NCBI RefSeq assembly: GCF_964355755.1
Contig: NC_092673.1
Span: forward strand, 20,589,001 to 20,653,000
Reading direction: 5' to 3'
DNA from: Antedon mediterranea
Lineage: Eukaryota; Echinodermata; Crinoidea; Comatulida; Antedonidae
DNA length: 64,000 bases
Positions 33,070-47,519 of this stretch are shown piece by piece. The notes under the pieces were generated by a model. It saw only the letters and a list, made by a program, of their open reading frames with translations. It was not told where the DNA came from and did no database searches. The position numbers and the translations under genes are program-made. Position 1 is the first letter of the stretch, and each line of letters opens with the position of its first letter.

Positions 33070-34627
33070 CCTTGTGATTGTAGTGGATCAATATTTTTTT
33101 TTTTTTTTTCTGTATTCTTCTTATTTCTTTCCCATTTTTTTGTGAGTCACGTTTCTCTAAAATGTGTAAACATAACATTTTATAACTTTGACAACATGTG
33201 GGCATTTACGTGAAGTTGTGCATCTCCTATTTTGAATGACGTCAGAGTTGCGCAACGTGACTTGCGCGCGATTTTATGATTTTTAATGATTGATCATAGC
33301 TTAAAAACCAAGAGTAATTTTTTTTTTACCCTTTATGAAAATTTAAGTCATATCAAGGGCAAATTGTTAGTGCACTAAAAATGGCATGTTTTACAAAAAG
33401 TTACGCGTGCACGCGCATTTAAAATTTCAAAATGCGCAAAATTAATTTCTAATCAACTTTCTACGCGTTTCATGTCATTTTAAGCATGTAAAAAATTCCC
33501 ACGCGTGCGCACATTTTTGCGTGTGCGGTGCGCACGTAGCATTAAAAACATATTTTTTTCGAGTGATTTATGTTTTTCCAGCCTTTTATAGTAATTTTAC
33601 CAACTTTTAAACACTTCCGACTTAAAGTTACGTCATACGAGCACGTCGAATTGGACAATTTGCGCACGTTTTTGATGAAAAAGTACAAAAATTTGTCAAA
33701 ATTATGCCTTTTTTTAAACAGTCGTAATTTCTAAACTACACGGTCAACTTTTTGTGGATGACATATTCCGGAAGTTGATGAGTTGTAGATATCAGATCAT
33801 GTATTAATATGGCTAACCGGACATTTTAACGTCATCGTATGGCCACGCGAATATAAAATTGAGGATTTTTGTATCTTTCGTCATAGCTCATCACATTTAA
33901 TAGAGCCATTCTCCACTTATCCATTTTCCATTTTCACCCCGATTTTGATATTGTCTAGGTCAATCAACTATCTTTCGCATGAGTTAAAAATATTTTAATT
34001 ATTATGACGTCATCATGCCTAAAAATTTAAATTACATGTGGCATTAATTTCATCTTTACAGAAAATTTTAATCTGTTATAGCTCGTAAGAATAAAATGTG
34101 ATAATCACGATTAAAACGTTTTCTGGAAGATATTGGATTGTAGATACAAAATCATGTAAACATTTGGCAAATCGGATGTTGTGACGTCATCATATGGCCA
34201 GTTAAATAAAAAAAGTCGTATTTTCATATTTTGCGTCATAGTTCATTACATTTAAAAGAGCGCGCATTAATATTTCACGTATTAAAATTTCTTCTACACG
34301 TTAATATGTTGTTGCTGAGATAATTTCCTTCCGAAATTGCTATATCAGTGTTTCATTTTCATACCGTCACCATGTTAAAAATTGGAATAAATGACGGGAC
34401 CCGTAATTTCGCCTATCCTACACTGTAATAATATGTATACAGATTATACTATGTATACTGTAAATAGTATATGACACAAAATATACAGCATTTAGCACTA
34501 ACAACATATTATACTCTTCAGTTCATGTCAATATGCCATAATCTTTTTCTGTGTCCAATATATGACGTGCACGTGGCGTTTGTCGTGCGGATAACTAACT
34601 CGTCAAAGTGACGAGTTTCATGTCTAG
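33044..34627 (+). mobile_element. array unit E6, complete
   Basis: Uninterrupted element from its 5' hairpin through T run and body to CTAG at 34624-34627. The body is nearly identical to 42030-43540. Confidence 0.8.
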
Positions 34628-34653
34628 TATTTTTTTTTTTTTTCTGTATTATT

Positions 34654-36249
34654 AGTTATCCGCTTAGTAGCGGATAACTCCTTGTAATCGTCCTGTTTCA
34701 TCATATTTTTTTTTTTTTTCTGTATTATACTTCTTTCCTTCTGTCATTTTTGTGCGTCGTGTTTCTCTAAAACGTGTAAACAGAACATATCGTAACTTTC
34801 TCAACATATCGACATTTACGTGAACTTGTGCACCTCCTATTTTTGAATGACGTCAGAGTTGCGCAACGTGACTTATGCGCGATTTTATGAATTTCAATGA
34901 TTGATCATAGACTAAAAACCAAACATAATTTTGTTTTGACACTTTGTGAAAATTTAAGTCATATCAAGCGCAAACTTTCTATGGATTAAAAATAGCATGT
35001 TTCACAAAAAGTTACGCGCGCACGCGCGTTTAAAATTTTACTATGGGAAAAATCAACTTCTAATCAACTTTCTATGCGTTTCATGTCATTTTGAGCATGT
35101 CAAAAATTCCCACGCGCGCGAAAATTTTTACGCACGCGGTGCACACGAAGCGTTAAAAACATATTTTTTTTGCATGATTTATGTTTTTTCAGCCTTTTCT
35201 AGTAATGTTACCAACTTTTAAACAATTTCGACTTAAAATTACGTCATACGAGCACGTCGAATTAGATAATTTGCACGCGTTTTTGGTGAAAAAGTTCCAA
35301 AATTCGTCAAAATTATGCCTATTTTTAAACAGTCATAGATTCTAAACTACATGGAGAACTTTTTTTTAATTACATATTCTGGAAGTTGATGAGTTGTAGA
35401 TATCGAATCATGCATTAATATGGCTAACCGAACATTGTGACGTCATCGTATGGCCACGCGAATATAAAATATAGGATTTTTGTCTCTTTCGTAATAGCTC
35501 ATCACATTTAATAGAGCGCATCTCCACTTATTTTTTGTCCATTTTCACCCCGATTTTAATATATTCTAGGTCAATCAACTATCTTTTGCATGAATTAAGA
35601 ATTTTTTAATTTGTTTAACGTCATCATGCCTAAAAATTTAAATTACGTTGGTCATTAATTTCATCTTTACAGTAAATTTTAATCTGTTATAGCTCGTAAG
35701 AATAAAATGTGATAATCACAATTAAAACATTTACAGGATGCTATTGTATAGTAGATACAAAATCATGTGAAAATTGTGCCAATCGAATGTTGTGACGTCA
35801 TCATATGGCCAGTTGAATAAAAAAAGTCGTATTTTCATATTTTGCGTAATAGTTCATCACATTTAAAAGGGTGCACATCTATATTTTACGTATTCAAATT
35901 TCTTCTACACGTTAATATGTTTTTCCTGAGATAATTTCCTTCTGAAATTGCTATCTAAGTGTTTCATTTTGATACCGTCGCCATGTTAAAAATTGGAATA
36001 AATGGCGGGTCCCGTAATTTCACCTATTCTACACTGTATGTAATATGTATACAGATTATAATGTTTGCATGTATATACTATATGACACAAAATTGACAGA
36101 ATTCAGCACTAACAGCATATCTTATTCTTCAGTTCTTGTCATAATGCCATAATCTTTATCTGTGTGCAATATTCCAACGTATGACGTGCACGTGGCGTTT
36201 GTCGTGGTGCGGATAACTAACTCGTCAAAGTGACGAGTTTCATGTCTAG
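34654..36249 (+). mobile_element. array unit E7, complete
   Basis: 5' hairpin 34654-34679, post-hairpin TAATCGTCCTGTTTCATC, 3' end CTAG at 36246-36249. A leftover T run at 34628-34651 belongs to the element it entered. Confidence 0.8.
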
Positions 36250-37758
36250 TACTTCTTTCCTTCTGTCATTTTTGTGCGTCGCGTTTCTCTAAAACTTGTA
36301 AACAGAACATATCGTAACTTTGTCAACATATCGACATTTACGTGAACTTGTGCACCTCCTATTTTTGAATGACGTCAGAGTTGCGCAACGTGACTTACGC
36401 GCGATTTTATGAATTTCAATGATTGATCATAGACTAAAAACGAAACATAATTTTGTTTTGACACTTTGTGAAAATTTAAGTCACATCAAGCGCAAACTTT
36501 CTATGGATTAAAAATAGCATGTTTCACAAAAAGTTACGCGCGCACGCGCGTTTAAAATTTTAGAGTGCGAAAAATCAACTTCTAATCAACTTTCTATGCG
36601 TTTCATGTCATTTTGAGCATGTCAAAAATTCCCACGCGCGTGAAACTTTTTACGCACGCGGTACACACGTAGCGTTAAAAACATATTTTTTTCGCGTGAT
36701 TTATGTTTTTTCAGCCTTTTATAGTAATGTTACCAACTTTTAAACAATTTCGACTTAAAATTACGTCATACGAGCACGTCGAATTAAATAATTTGCACGC
36801 GTTTCTGGTGAAAAAGTTCAAAAATTCGTCAAAATTATGCCTATTTTTAAACAGTCATAGATTCTAAACTACATGGAGAACTTTTTTTAAATTACATATT
36901 CTGGAAGTTGATGAGTTGTAGATATCGAATCATGCATTAATATGGCTAACCGGACATTGTGACGTCATCGTATGGCCACGCGAATATAAAATATAGGATT
37001 TTTGTCTCTTTCGTCATAGCTCATCACATTTAATAGAGCGCATCTCCACTTATTCGTTGTCCATTTTCACCCCGATTTTAATATATTCTAGGTCAATCAA
37101 CTATCTTTTGCATGAATTAAAAATTTTTCAATTTTTTTAACGTCATCATGCCTAAAAATTTAAATTACATTGGTCATTAATTTCATCTTTACAGTAAATT
37201 TTAATCTGTTATAGCTCGTAAGAATAAAATGTGATAATCACGATTAAAACGTTTTCAGGAAGCTATTGTATAGTAGATACAAAATCATGTGAAATTTTGC
37301 CAATCGAATGTTGTGACGTTACCATATGGCCAGTTAAATACAAAAAGTCGTATTTTCATCTTTTGCGTTATATTTCATTACATTTAAAAGAGCGCGCATC
37401 AATATTTCACGTATTCCAATTTCTTCTACACGTTAATATGTTGTTGCTGAGATAATTTCATTCTGAAATTTCTACTTTTGCATTTCATTTTGAAACCGTC
37501 AAGATGTTAAAAATTACAATAAAATACGGGTCCCGTAATTTCACCTATTTTACACTGTTTGTGATATGTATACAGATTGTACTGTGTATACTATATGACA
37601 CAAAATAACAGAATTCAGAAATAACAACATATCATATTCTTCAGTTCAGGTCATAATGCCTTAATATTTTTCTGTGCGCGATATTGTAACGTATGACGTG
37701 CACGTGGCGTTTGTCGAGCGGATAACTAACTCGTCAAAGTGACGAGTTTCATGTCTAG
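36250..37758 (+). mobile_element. array unit without own 5' module
   Basis: Starts directly at TACTTCTTTCC after the previous CTAG; ends with CTAG at 37755-37758. Possibly the displaced body of module 5. Close to identical to 50235-51748 (shared variants such as AAAACTTGTAAACAG). Confidence 0.75.
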
Positions 37759-39280
37759 TACTTCTTTCCTTCTGTCATTTTTGTGCGTCGCGTTTCTCTA
37801 AAACGTGTAAACAGAACATATCGTAACTTTGTCAACATATCGACATTTACGTGAACTTGTGCACCTCCTATTTTTGAATGACGTCAGAGTTGCGCAACGT
37901 GACTTACGCGCGATTTTATGAATTTCAATGATTGATCATAGACTAAAAACGAAACATAATTTTGTTTTGACACTTTGTGAAAATTTAAGTCACATCAAGC
38001 GCTAACTTTCTATGGATTAAAAATAGCATGTTTCACAAAAAGTTACGCGCGCACGCGCGTTTAAAATTTTAGAATGCGAAAAATCAACTTCTAATCAACT
38101 TTCTATGCGTTTCATGTCATTTTGAGCATGTCAAAAATTCCCACGCGCGCGAAACTTTTTACGCACGCGGTACACACGTAGCGTTAAAAACATATTTTTT
38201 TCGCGTGATTTATGTTTTTTCAGCCTTTTATAGTAATGTTACCAACTTTTAAACAATTTCGACTTAAAATTACGTCATACGAGCACGTCGAATTAAATAA
38301 TTTGCACGCGTTTCTGGTGAAAAAGTTCAAAAATTCGTCAAAATTATGCCTATTTTTAAACAGTCATAGATTCTAAACTACATGGAGAACTTTTTTTAAA
38401 TTACATATTCTGGAAGTTGATGAGTTGTAGATATCGAATCATGCATTAATATGGCTAACCGGACATTGTGACGTCATCGTATGGCCACGCGAATATAAAA
38501 TATAGGATTTTTGTCTCTTTCGTCATAGCTCATCACATTTAATAGAGCGCATCTCCAGTTATTCGTTGTCCATTTTCACCCCGATTTTAATATATTCTAG
38601 GTCAATCAACTATCTTTTGCATGAATTAAAAATTTTTTAATTTTTTTAACGTCATCATGCCTAAAAATTTAAATTACATTGGTCATTAATTTCATCTTTA
38701 CAGTAAATTTTAATCTGTAATAGCTCGTAAGAATAAAATGTGATAATCACGATTAAAACGTTTTCTGGAAGCTATTGGATTGTAGATACGAATTCATGTA
38801 AACATTTTGCCAATCGGATGTTGTGACGTCATCATATGGCCAGTTGAATAAAAAAAGTCGTATTTTCATATTTTGCGTAATAGTTCATCACATTTAAAAG
38901 GGTGCGCATCTATATTTTACGTATTCAAATTTCTTCTACACGTTAATATGTTGTTTCTGAGATAATTTCCTTCTGAAATTGATATTTAAGTGTTTCATTT
39001 TGATACCGTCGCCATGTTAAAAATTTGAATAAATGGCGGGTCTCGTAATTTCACCTATTCTACACTGTATGTAATATGTATACAGATTATACTGTTTGCA
39101 TGTATATACTATATGACACAAAATTGACAGAATTCAGCACTAACAGCATATCATATTCTTCAGTTCTTGTCATAATGCCATAATCTTTATCTGTGTGCAA
39201 TATTCTAACGTATGACGTGCACGTGGCGTTTGTCGTTGTGCGGATAACTAACTCGTCAAAGTGACGAGTTTCATGTCTAG
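37759..39280 (+). mobile_element. array unit without own 5' module
   Basis: Same TACTTCTTTCC junction, same body type, CTAG at 39277-39280. No spare 5' module matches it, so it may be a tandem duplicate of its neighbour. Confidence 0.75.
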
Positions 39281-40811
39281 TTTTTCTTTCCTTCTCCCCC
39301 ATTTTTGTGTCTCACGTATCTCAAAAACTTGTAAACATAACATGTTATAACTTTGTCAGCATGAGGGCATTCACGTGAAGTTGTGCACCTCCTATTTTTG
39401 AATTATGTCAGAGTTGCGCAACATGACTTACGCGCGATTTTATGAATTTCACATATTTAACATAGGTCAAAAACCAAATAACATTTTAAATTGAAACTTT
39501 GCAAAAGTTTAATTTATATCATGCGCTAACTTTTTGTTGAAAAAAAAATGCGTGTTTTACAAAAAGTTACGCGCGTACGCGCATTTAAAATTTCAAAATG
39601 CGCAAAATTAATTTCTAATCAACTTTCTACGCGTTTCATGTCATTTTGAGCATGTCAAAAATTCCCATGCGCGCGCAAATTTTTACGCGCGCGGAGCACA
39701 CGTACCGTTAAAAACAGATTTTTTTCGCGTGATTTATGTTTTTTCAGCCTTTTCTAGTAATTTTACCAACTTTTAAACAATTTCGACTTCAAATTACGTC
39801 ATACGGGCACGTCGAATTGGATAATTTATGTGCGTTTTTGATGAAAAAGTTCAAAAATTTGTCAAAATTTGTCAAAATTATACCTTTTTTTAAACAGTCG
39901 TAGTTTCTAAACTAAACGGTAAAAGTTATTTTTATTACGTATTTTGGAAGATGATGAGTTGTAGATCATGTATCATGCATCAATACGGCTTACCGGACAT
40001 TGTGACGTCATCGTATGGCCATGCGAATATAAAAAATAGAATTTTTGTATCTTTCATCATAGCTCGTCACATTTAATAGAGCGCATCTCCAATTATCTGT
40101 TTTCCATTTTCACCCCGATTTTGATATTGTCTAGGTCAATCAACTATATTAGCATGAGTTAAAAATATTTTAATTTTTATGACGTCATCAAGCCTAAAAA
40201 TTTAAATTACGTGTGGCATTAATTTCATCTTTACAGTAAATTTCAATCTGTTATAGCTCGTCAGAATAAAACGTGATAATCATGATTAAAACGTTTTCTG
40301 GAAGCTATTGGATTGTAGATACGAATTCATGTAAACATTTTGCCAATCGGATGTTGTGACGTCATCATATGGCCAGTTGAATAAAAAAAGTCGTATTTTC
40401 ATATTTTGCGTAATAGTTCATCACATTTAAAAGAGCGCGCATCTATATTTTACGTATTCAAATTTCTTCCACACGTTAATATGTTGTTGCTGAGATAATT
40501 TCCTTCCGAAATTGGTATCTTAGTGTTTTATTTTGATACCGAAGCCGTGTTAAAAATAAGTATAAACGGGGGGACCCGTAATTTCACCTATTCTACACTG
40601 TATGTAACATGTATACAGATTATACCGTTTGCACTGTATATACTATATGACACAAAATTGACAGAATTCAGCACTAACAGCATATGATATTCTTCAGTTC
40701 AGGTCATAATGTCATAATCTTTTTCCGTGTGCAAAATTCCAACGTATGACGTGCGCGTGGCGTTTGTCGTGCGGATAACTAACTCGTCAAAGTGACGAGT
40801 TTCATGTCTAG
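39281..40811 (+). mobile_element. array unit, divergent body
   Basis: Begins TTTTTCTTTCCTTCTCC. Positions 39440-39610 match the element at 1240-1380 (ACATAGGTCAAAAACCAAAT), linking the two element groups. CTAG at 40808-40811. Confidence 0.7.
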
Positions 40812-40819
40812 TTTTTTTT

Positions 40820-42029
40820 GGTTATCCGCACTTGGCGGATAACCCCTTGTTATTGTCAGGATCTTTTTTTTTCTTTTTTTTTTTCTATCTTATTCTTCTT
40901 TCTTTCCCGGAATTTTGTTCGCAGCGTATCTCTAATTCTGGCCAATATAAGATTGTGTAACTTTGTCATAAGATTGACCTCTAGCTGTAGATGTGCAGGA
41001 CGTTTCGTTTTTTAACTTTAGAGTCGCGCAGCGTAAGTTACGCGCGATTTTATGAATTTCAATGATTGATCATAGCTTAGAAATCAAAAGTCATTTTGTA
41101 ATGAAACTTGGTGAAAATTTAAGTCATATCAAGCGCAAACTTTCTATGGATTAAAAATGGCAAGTTTGACAAAAAGTTACGCGTGCACGCGCGTTTAAAA
41201 TTTCAAAATGCGAAAAATCAATTTCTAATCAACTTTCTACGCGTTTCATGTCATTTTGAGCATTTCAAAAATTCCCTTGCGTGCGCAATTTTTTTACGCG
41301 CGCGTGCGCACGTAGCCCAGAAACATCTTTTTTTTGCTTGATTTTTGTTTTTTCAGCCTTTTCTAGTAAGTTTATCAATTTTAAATCAATTTCGACTTAA
41401 AATCACGTCATACGAGCACGTAGAATTAAACAATTTGCGCGCAATTTTGATGAAAAAGTTCAAAAATTTGTGAAAATTATGCCTTTTTTTAAACAGTCAT
41501 AGATTCTAAACTACGTCGTAAACTTTTTTATATTTACATATTCTGGTAGTAGATGAGTTGTAGATATCGAATCATGTATCAATATGGCTATCAGGACATT
41601 GTGACGTCATCGTATGGCCACTCGAATATAAAATATAGGATTTTTTTCTCTTTCGTATAGCTCATCACATTTAATAGAGCGCATCTCCACTTATCCGTAT
41701 TCCATTGCCCTCCATTTCTTTATATTGCCTATGTCAATCAATTATCTTTCGCATGATTCACCATTTTAAAAATTGTTATGACGTCATCATGTGCAAAAGC
41801 CTCAATAACTTTGGTCACTTATTTTCACCTATTCTGAACTGTATGTAGTACGTATACGGTATATAGTGTATACCGTATACACTTTGACGTGACACAAAAT
41901 AGAGAGCGCACTCACATTTTTTCAATGGCATAATCGTTTTTCTGCGCGCAATATTCCAACGTATGACGTGCACGTGGCTTTAGGACTGCGGATAACCTAA
42001 CTCGTCCGTAGTGACGAGTTCAAATCTAG
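40820..42029 (+). mobile_element. array unit E8, complete, subfamily B
   Basis: 5' module GGTTATCCGC/GCGGATAACC at 40820-40844. 3' end has GCGGATAACC, hairpin AACTCGTC/GACGAGTT with loop CGTAGT, and TCTAGT; CTAG at 42026-42029. Shorter than subfamily A (~1.2 kb). Confidence 0.8.
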
Positions 42030-43540
42030 TTCTGTATTCTTCTTATTTCTTTCCCATTTTTTTGTGAGTCACGTTTCTCTAAAATGTGTAAACATAACAT
42101 TTTATAACTTTGACAACATGTGGGCATTTACGTGAAGTTGTGCATCTCCTATTTTGAATGACGTCAGAGTTGCGCAACGTGACTTGCGCGCGATTTTATG
42201 ATTTTTAATGATTGATCATAGCTTAAAAACCAAGAGTAATTTTTTTTTTACCCTTTATGGAAATTTAAGTCATATCAAGGGCAAACTGTTAGTGCACTAA
42301 AAATGGCATGTTTTACAAAAAGTTACGCGCGCACGCGCATTTAAAATTTCAAAATGCGCAAAATTAATTTCTAATCAACTTTCTACGCGTTTCATGTCAT
42401 TTTAAGCATGTAAAAAATTCCCACGCGTGCGCACATTTTTACGTGTGCGGTGCGCACGTAGCATTAAAAACATATTTTTTCGAGTGATTTATGTTTTTCC
42501 AGCCTTTTATAGTAATTTCACCAACTTTTAAACACTTTCGACTTAAAGTTACGTCATACGAGCACGTCGAATTGGACAATTTGCGCACGTTTTTGATGAA
42601 AAAGTACAAAATTTGTCAAAATTATGCCTTTTTTTAAACAGTCGTAATTTCTAAACTACACGGTCAACTTTTTGTGGATGACATATTCCGGAAGTTGATG
42701 AGTTGTAGATATCGGATCATGTATTAATATGGCTAACCGGACATTTTAACGTCATCGTATGGCCACGCGAATATAAAATTGAGGATTTTTGTATCTTTCG
42801 TCATAGCTCATCACATTTAATAGAGCGCATCTCCACTTATCCATTTTCCATTTTCACCCCGATTTTGATATTGTCTAGGTCAATCAACTATCTTTCGCAT
42901 GAGTTAAAAATATTTTAATTATTATGACGTCATCATGCCTAAAAATTTTAATTACATGTGGCATTAATTTCATCTTTACAGAAAATTTTAATCTGTTATA
43001 GCTCGTAAGAATAAAATGTGATAATCACGATTAAAACGTTTTCTGGAAGATATTGGATTGTAGATACAAAATCATGTAAACAAATCGGATGTTGTGACGT
43101 CATCATATGGCCAGTTAAATAAAAAAAGTCGTATTTTCATATTTTGCGTCATAGTTTATTACATTTAAAAGAGCGCGCATTAATATTTTACGTATTAAAA
43201 TTTCTTCTACACGTTAATATGTTGTTGCTGAGATAATTTCCTTCCGAAATTGCTATATCAGTGTTTCATTTTCATACCGTCACCATGTTAAAAATTGGAA
43301 TAAATGACGGGACCCGTAATTTCGCCTATCCTACACTGTATTAATATGTATACAGATTATACTATGTATACTGTAAATAGTATATGACACAAAATATACA
43401 GCATTTAGCACTAACAACATATTATACTCTTCAGATCATGTCAATATGCCATAATCTTTTTCTGTGTCCAATGTATGACGTGCATGTGGCGTTTGTCGTG
43501 CGGATAACTAACTCGTCAAAGTGACGAGTTTCATGTCTAG
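42030..43540 (+). mobile_element. array unit, displaced 3' part of module 4 (E4)
   Basis: Resumes in the middle of the motif TTCTGTATTCTTCTTATTTC, exactly where module 4 at 32931 was interrupted; uninterrupted E6 shows the joined form. CTAG at 43537-43540. Confidence 0.75.
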
Positions 43541-43542
43541 TT

Positions 43543-43692
43543 GGTTATCCGCACTTGGCGGATAACCTCTTGTTATTGTCAGGATCTTTTTTTTTTTTTT
43601 TTTTTTTTTTTTCTATGTTATTAGTTATCCGCTTAGTAGCGGATAACTCCTTGTAATCGTCCTGTTTCATCATATTTTTTTTTTTTTTTTTT
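43543..43692 (+). mobile_element. 5' fragments of units E9 (subfamily B) and E10 (subfamily A)
   Basis: E9 module: hairpin 43543-43567, then a ~24-base T run ending CTATGTTATT. It is broken by E10 (hairpin 43623-43648, TAATCGTCCTGTTTCATC, T run), which is broken in turn by E11 at 43693. Their bodies resume at 51749 and 45280. Confidence 0.8.
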
Positions 43693-45279
43693 GGTTATCC
43701 GCAACTTTAAGTTGCGGATAACCCTTGTGATTGTAAATATCTTTTTTTTCATCTTCTTCTTTGTTATTCTTCTTTCTTTCCCGGATTTTTGTGCGTCGCA
43801 TATCTCTCATCCTTGTCAACATAAGATTGTATAACTTTGTCAAAAGATTGACCTGTAGCTGTAGATGTGCAAGAAACTTTGTTATATGACGTTAGAGTTA
43901 CGCAGCGTAAGTTATGCGCGATTTTATGAATTTCAATGATTGGTCATAGATTATAAACCAAAAGTCGTTTTGTATTGACACTTGGTGAAAATTTAAGTCA
44001 TATCAAGGGCAAACTTTCTATGGATTAAAAATGACATGTTTCACAAGAAGTTACGCGCGCACGCGCATTTAAAATTAAAAAATGCGCAAAATTAATTTCT
44101 AATCAACTTTCTACGCTGATCATGACATTTTTAGCATGTCAAAAATTCCCACGCGCGCGAAAAAAATTACGCGTAAGGTGCGCACGGAGCATGAAAATCA
44201 TGTTTTTTTTTCTTGAATTATGATTTTACAGCCTTTCTTAGTCATTTAAAAAAAGATTTATATCATTTCAAATTAAAATGACGTCATACGAACACGTTGA
44301 TTTAGACAATTTGCGTGCGTTTTAGTTGCAAAAGTGACAAAATATTGTCAAAATTATGCCTACTTTGAATCAATTATAGCTCCTCAGGATCAACCGTTAC
44401 CCCCAATTTTTTTAATATAATATGTAAGCAGATATGTTGTAGATATGAATTCATGCAGAATCTTTACCCCTCGGATGTTATGACGTCATCGTATGGCCAC
44501 ACGAATGTAAAATATTGGATTTTTGACTGTTTCGCTATTGCTCATTACATTAAATAGAGCGCATATCGCTTATACGTATTCCATTTCCTCAGATATTTTA
44601 ATACTGTCTAGGTCAATCAACTATCTTTCGCATGAGTTAAAAATATTTTAATTTTTATGACGTCATCATGTCTAAAAATGTAAATAACGTGGGTCACCTA
44701 TTTTCATCTTTACAGTAAATTTCAATCTGTTATAGCTCGTCAGAATAAAAAGTGATCATCATGATTAAAACGTTTTCTGGAAGCTATTGGATTGTAGATA
44801 CAGATTCATGTGAATATTTTGCCAATTAGATGTTGTGATGTCATTATATGGCCAGTTGAATACAAAAAGTCGTATTTTCATATTTTGCGTCATAGTTCAT
44901 CACATTTAAAAGAGCGCGCATCTATATTTTACGGATTTAAATTTCTTAAAATTTGTATTAATGTAATTATTTAGATACTTATCTTCTAAAATTGTTATCT
45001 TTATACGTCGATTTGATGACGTCATCGTGTTAATAATTGGATTTCAAAGATGGGTCTCGTAATATCGTCTATGCTACACTGTATATAACATATACAGCGT
45101 ATTCTGTAAATACTGTAATATGATGTATGCTACAAAATAGGTACAATTCAGCACTGTAAACATATTTATTTCATGTCATAGGATGGAATAATAATTGTCG
45201 AGGTTCATATGGTTAAGTTTGTGCATGTTGCGTTTGCGCGGATAACCCGAACTCGTCAAAGTGACGAGTTCAAATCTAG
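43693..45279 (+). mobile_element. array unit E11, complete, hybrid end type
   Basis: Long 5' hairpin GGTTATCCGCAACTT/AAGTTGCGGATAACC. The 3' end combines the A-type stem (AACTCGTCA/TGACGAGTT) with a B-type terminus CAAATCTAGT; CTAG at 45276-45279. The body is the most divergent of the array. Confidence 0.8.
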
Positions 45280-47517
45280 TTTTCTGTATTATACTTCTTT
45301 CCTTCTGTCATTTTTGTGCGTCGCGTTTCTCTGAAACGTGTAAACAGAACAAATCGTAACTTTGTCAACATATCGACATTTACGTGAACTTGTGCACCTC
45401 CTATTTTTTAATGACGTCAGAGTTGCGCAACGTGACTTTACGCGCGATTTTATGAATTTCAATGATTGATCATAGACTAAAAACCAAACATAACTTTGTT
45501 TTGACACTTTGTGAAAATTTAAGTTACATCAAGCGCAAACTTTCTATGGATTAAAAATAGCATCTTTCACAAGAAGTTACGCGCGCACGCGCGTTTAAAA
45601 TTTTAGAGTGCGAAAAATCAACTTCTAATCAACTTTCTATGCGTTTCATGTCATTTTGAGCATGTCAAAAATTCCCACGCGCGCGAAACTTTTTACGCAC
45701 GCGGTGCACACGTAGCATTAAAAACATATTTTTTTCGCGTGATTTATGTTTTTTCAGCCTTTTATAGTAATGTTACCAACTTTTAAACAATTTCGACTTA
45801 AAATTACGTCATACGAGCACGTCGAATTAAATAATTTGCACGCGTTTCTGGTGAAAAAGTTCAAAAATTCGTCAAAATTATGCCTATTTTTAAACAGTCA
45901 TAGATTCTAAACTACATGGAGAACTTTTTTTTAATTACATATTCTGGAAGTTGATGAGTTGTAGATATCGAATCATGCATTAATATGGCTAACCGGACAT
46001 TGTAACGTCATCGTATGGCCACGCAAATATAAAATATAGGATTTTTGTCTCTTTCGTCATAGTTCATCACATTTAATAGAGCGCATCTCCACTTATTCGT
46101 TGTCCATAGCGGATAACTCCTTGTAATCGTCCTGTTTCATCATATTTTTTTTTTTTTTTTTTTTCTGTATTATACTTCTTTCCTTCTGTCATTTTTGTGC
46201 GTCGCGTTTCTCTGAAACGTGTAAACAGAACAAATCGTAACTTTGTCAACATATCGACATTTACGTGAACTTGTGCACCTCCTATTTTTTAATGACGTCA
46301 GAGTTGCGCAACGTGACTTACGCGCGATTTTATGAATTTCAATGATTGATCATAGACTAAAAACCAAACATAACTTTGTTTTGACACTTTGTGAAAATTT
46401 AAGTTACATCAAGCGCAAACTTTCTATTTCAATTTCATATTTTTTTCGCGTGATTTATGTTTTTTCAGCCTTTTATAGTAATGTTACCAACTTTTAAACA
46501 ATTTCGACTTAAAATTACGTCATACGAGCACGTCGAATTAAATAATTTGCACGCGTTTCTGGTGAAAAAGTTCAAAAATTCGTCAAAATTATGCCTATTT
46601 TTAAACAGTCATAGATTCTAAACTACATGGAGAACTTTTTTTTAATTACATATTCTGGAAGTTGATGAGTTGTAGATATCGAATCATGCATTAATATGGC
46701 TAACCGGACATTGTAACGTCATCGTATGGCCACGCAAATATAAAATATAGGATTTTTGTCTCTTTCGTCATAGTTCATCACATTTAATAGAGCGCATCTC
46801 CACTTATTCGTTGTCCATTTTCACCCCGATTTTAATATATTCTAGGTCAATCAACTATCTTTTGCATGAATTAAAAATTTTTTAATTTTTTCAACGTCAT
46901 CATGCCTAAAAATTTAAATTACGTTGGTCATTAATTTCATCTTTACAGTAAATTTTAATCTGTTATAGCTCGTAAGAATAAAATGTGATAATCACGATTA
47001 AAACGTTTTCAGGAAGCTATTGTATTGTAGATACAAAATCATGTGAAAATTGCTCCAATCGAATGTTGTGACGTCATCATATGGCCAGTTAAATACAAAA
47101 AGTCGTATTTTCATCTTTTGCGTTATATTTCATTACATTTAAAAGAGCGCGCATCAATATTTCACGTATTCAAATTTCTTCTACACGTTAATATGTTGTT
47201 GCTGAGATAATTTCATTCTGAAATTTCTACTTTTGCATTTCATTTTGAAACCGTCAAGATGTTAAAAATTACAATAAAATACGGGTCCCGTAATTTCACC
47301 TATTTTACACTGTTTGTGATATGTATACAGATTGTACTGTGTATACTATGTATATGACACAAAATAACAGAATTCAGAAATAACAACATATCATATTCTT
47401 CAGTTCAGGTCATAATGCCTTAATATTTTTCTGTGTGCAATATTCTAACGTATGACGTGCACATGGCGTTTGTCGAGCGGATAACTAACTCGTCATAGTG
47501 ACGAGTTTCATGTCTAG
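45280..47517 (+). mobile_element. array unit E10 body with internal duplication and deletion
   Basis: Resumes as TTTTCTGTATTATACTTC, continuing E10. At 46107/46108 the body breaks off and restarts from the right arm of a 5' hairpin (AGCGGATAACTCC) plus T run. The restarted copy lacks ~290 bases at about 46428-46438. Only one 3' end, CTAG at 47514-47517. Confidence 0.75.
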
Positions 47518-47519
47518 TT

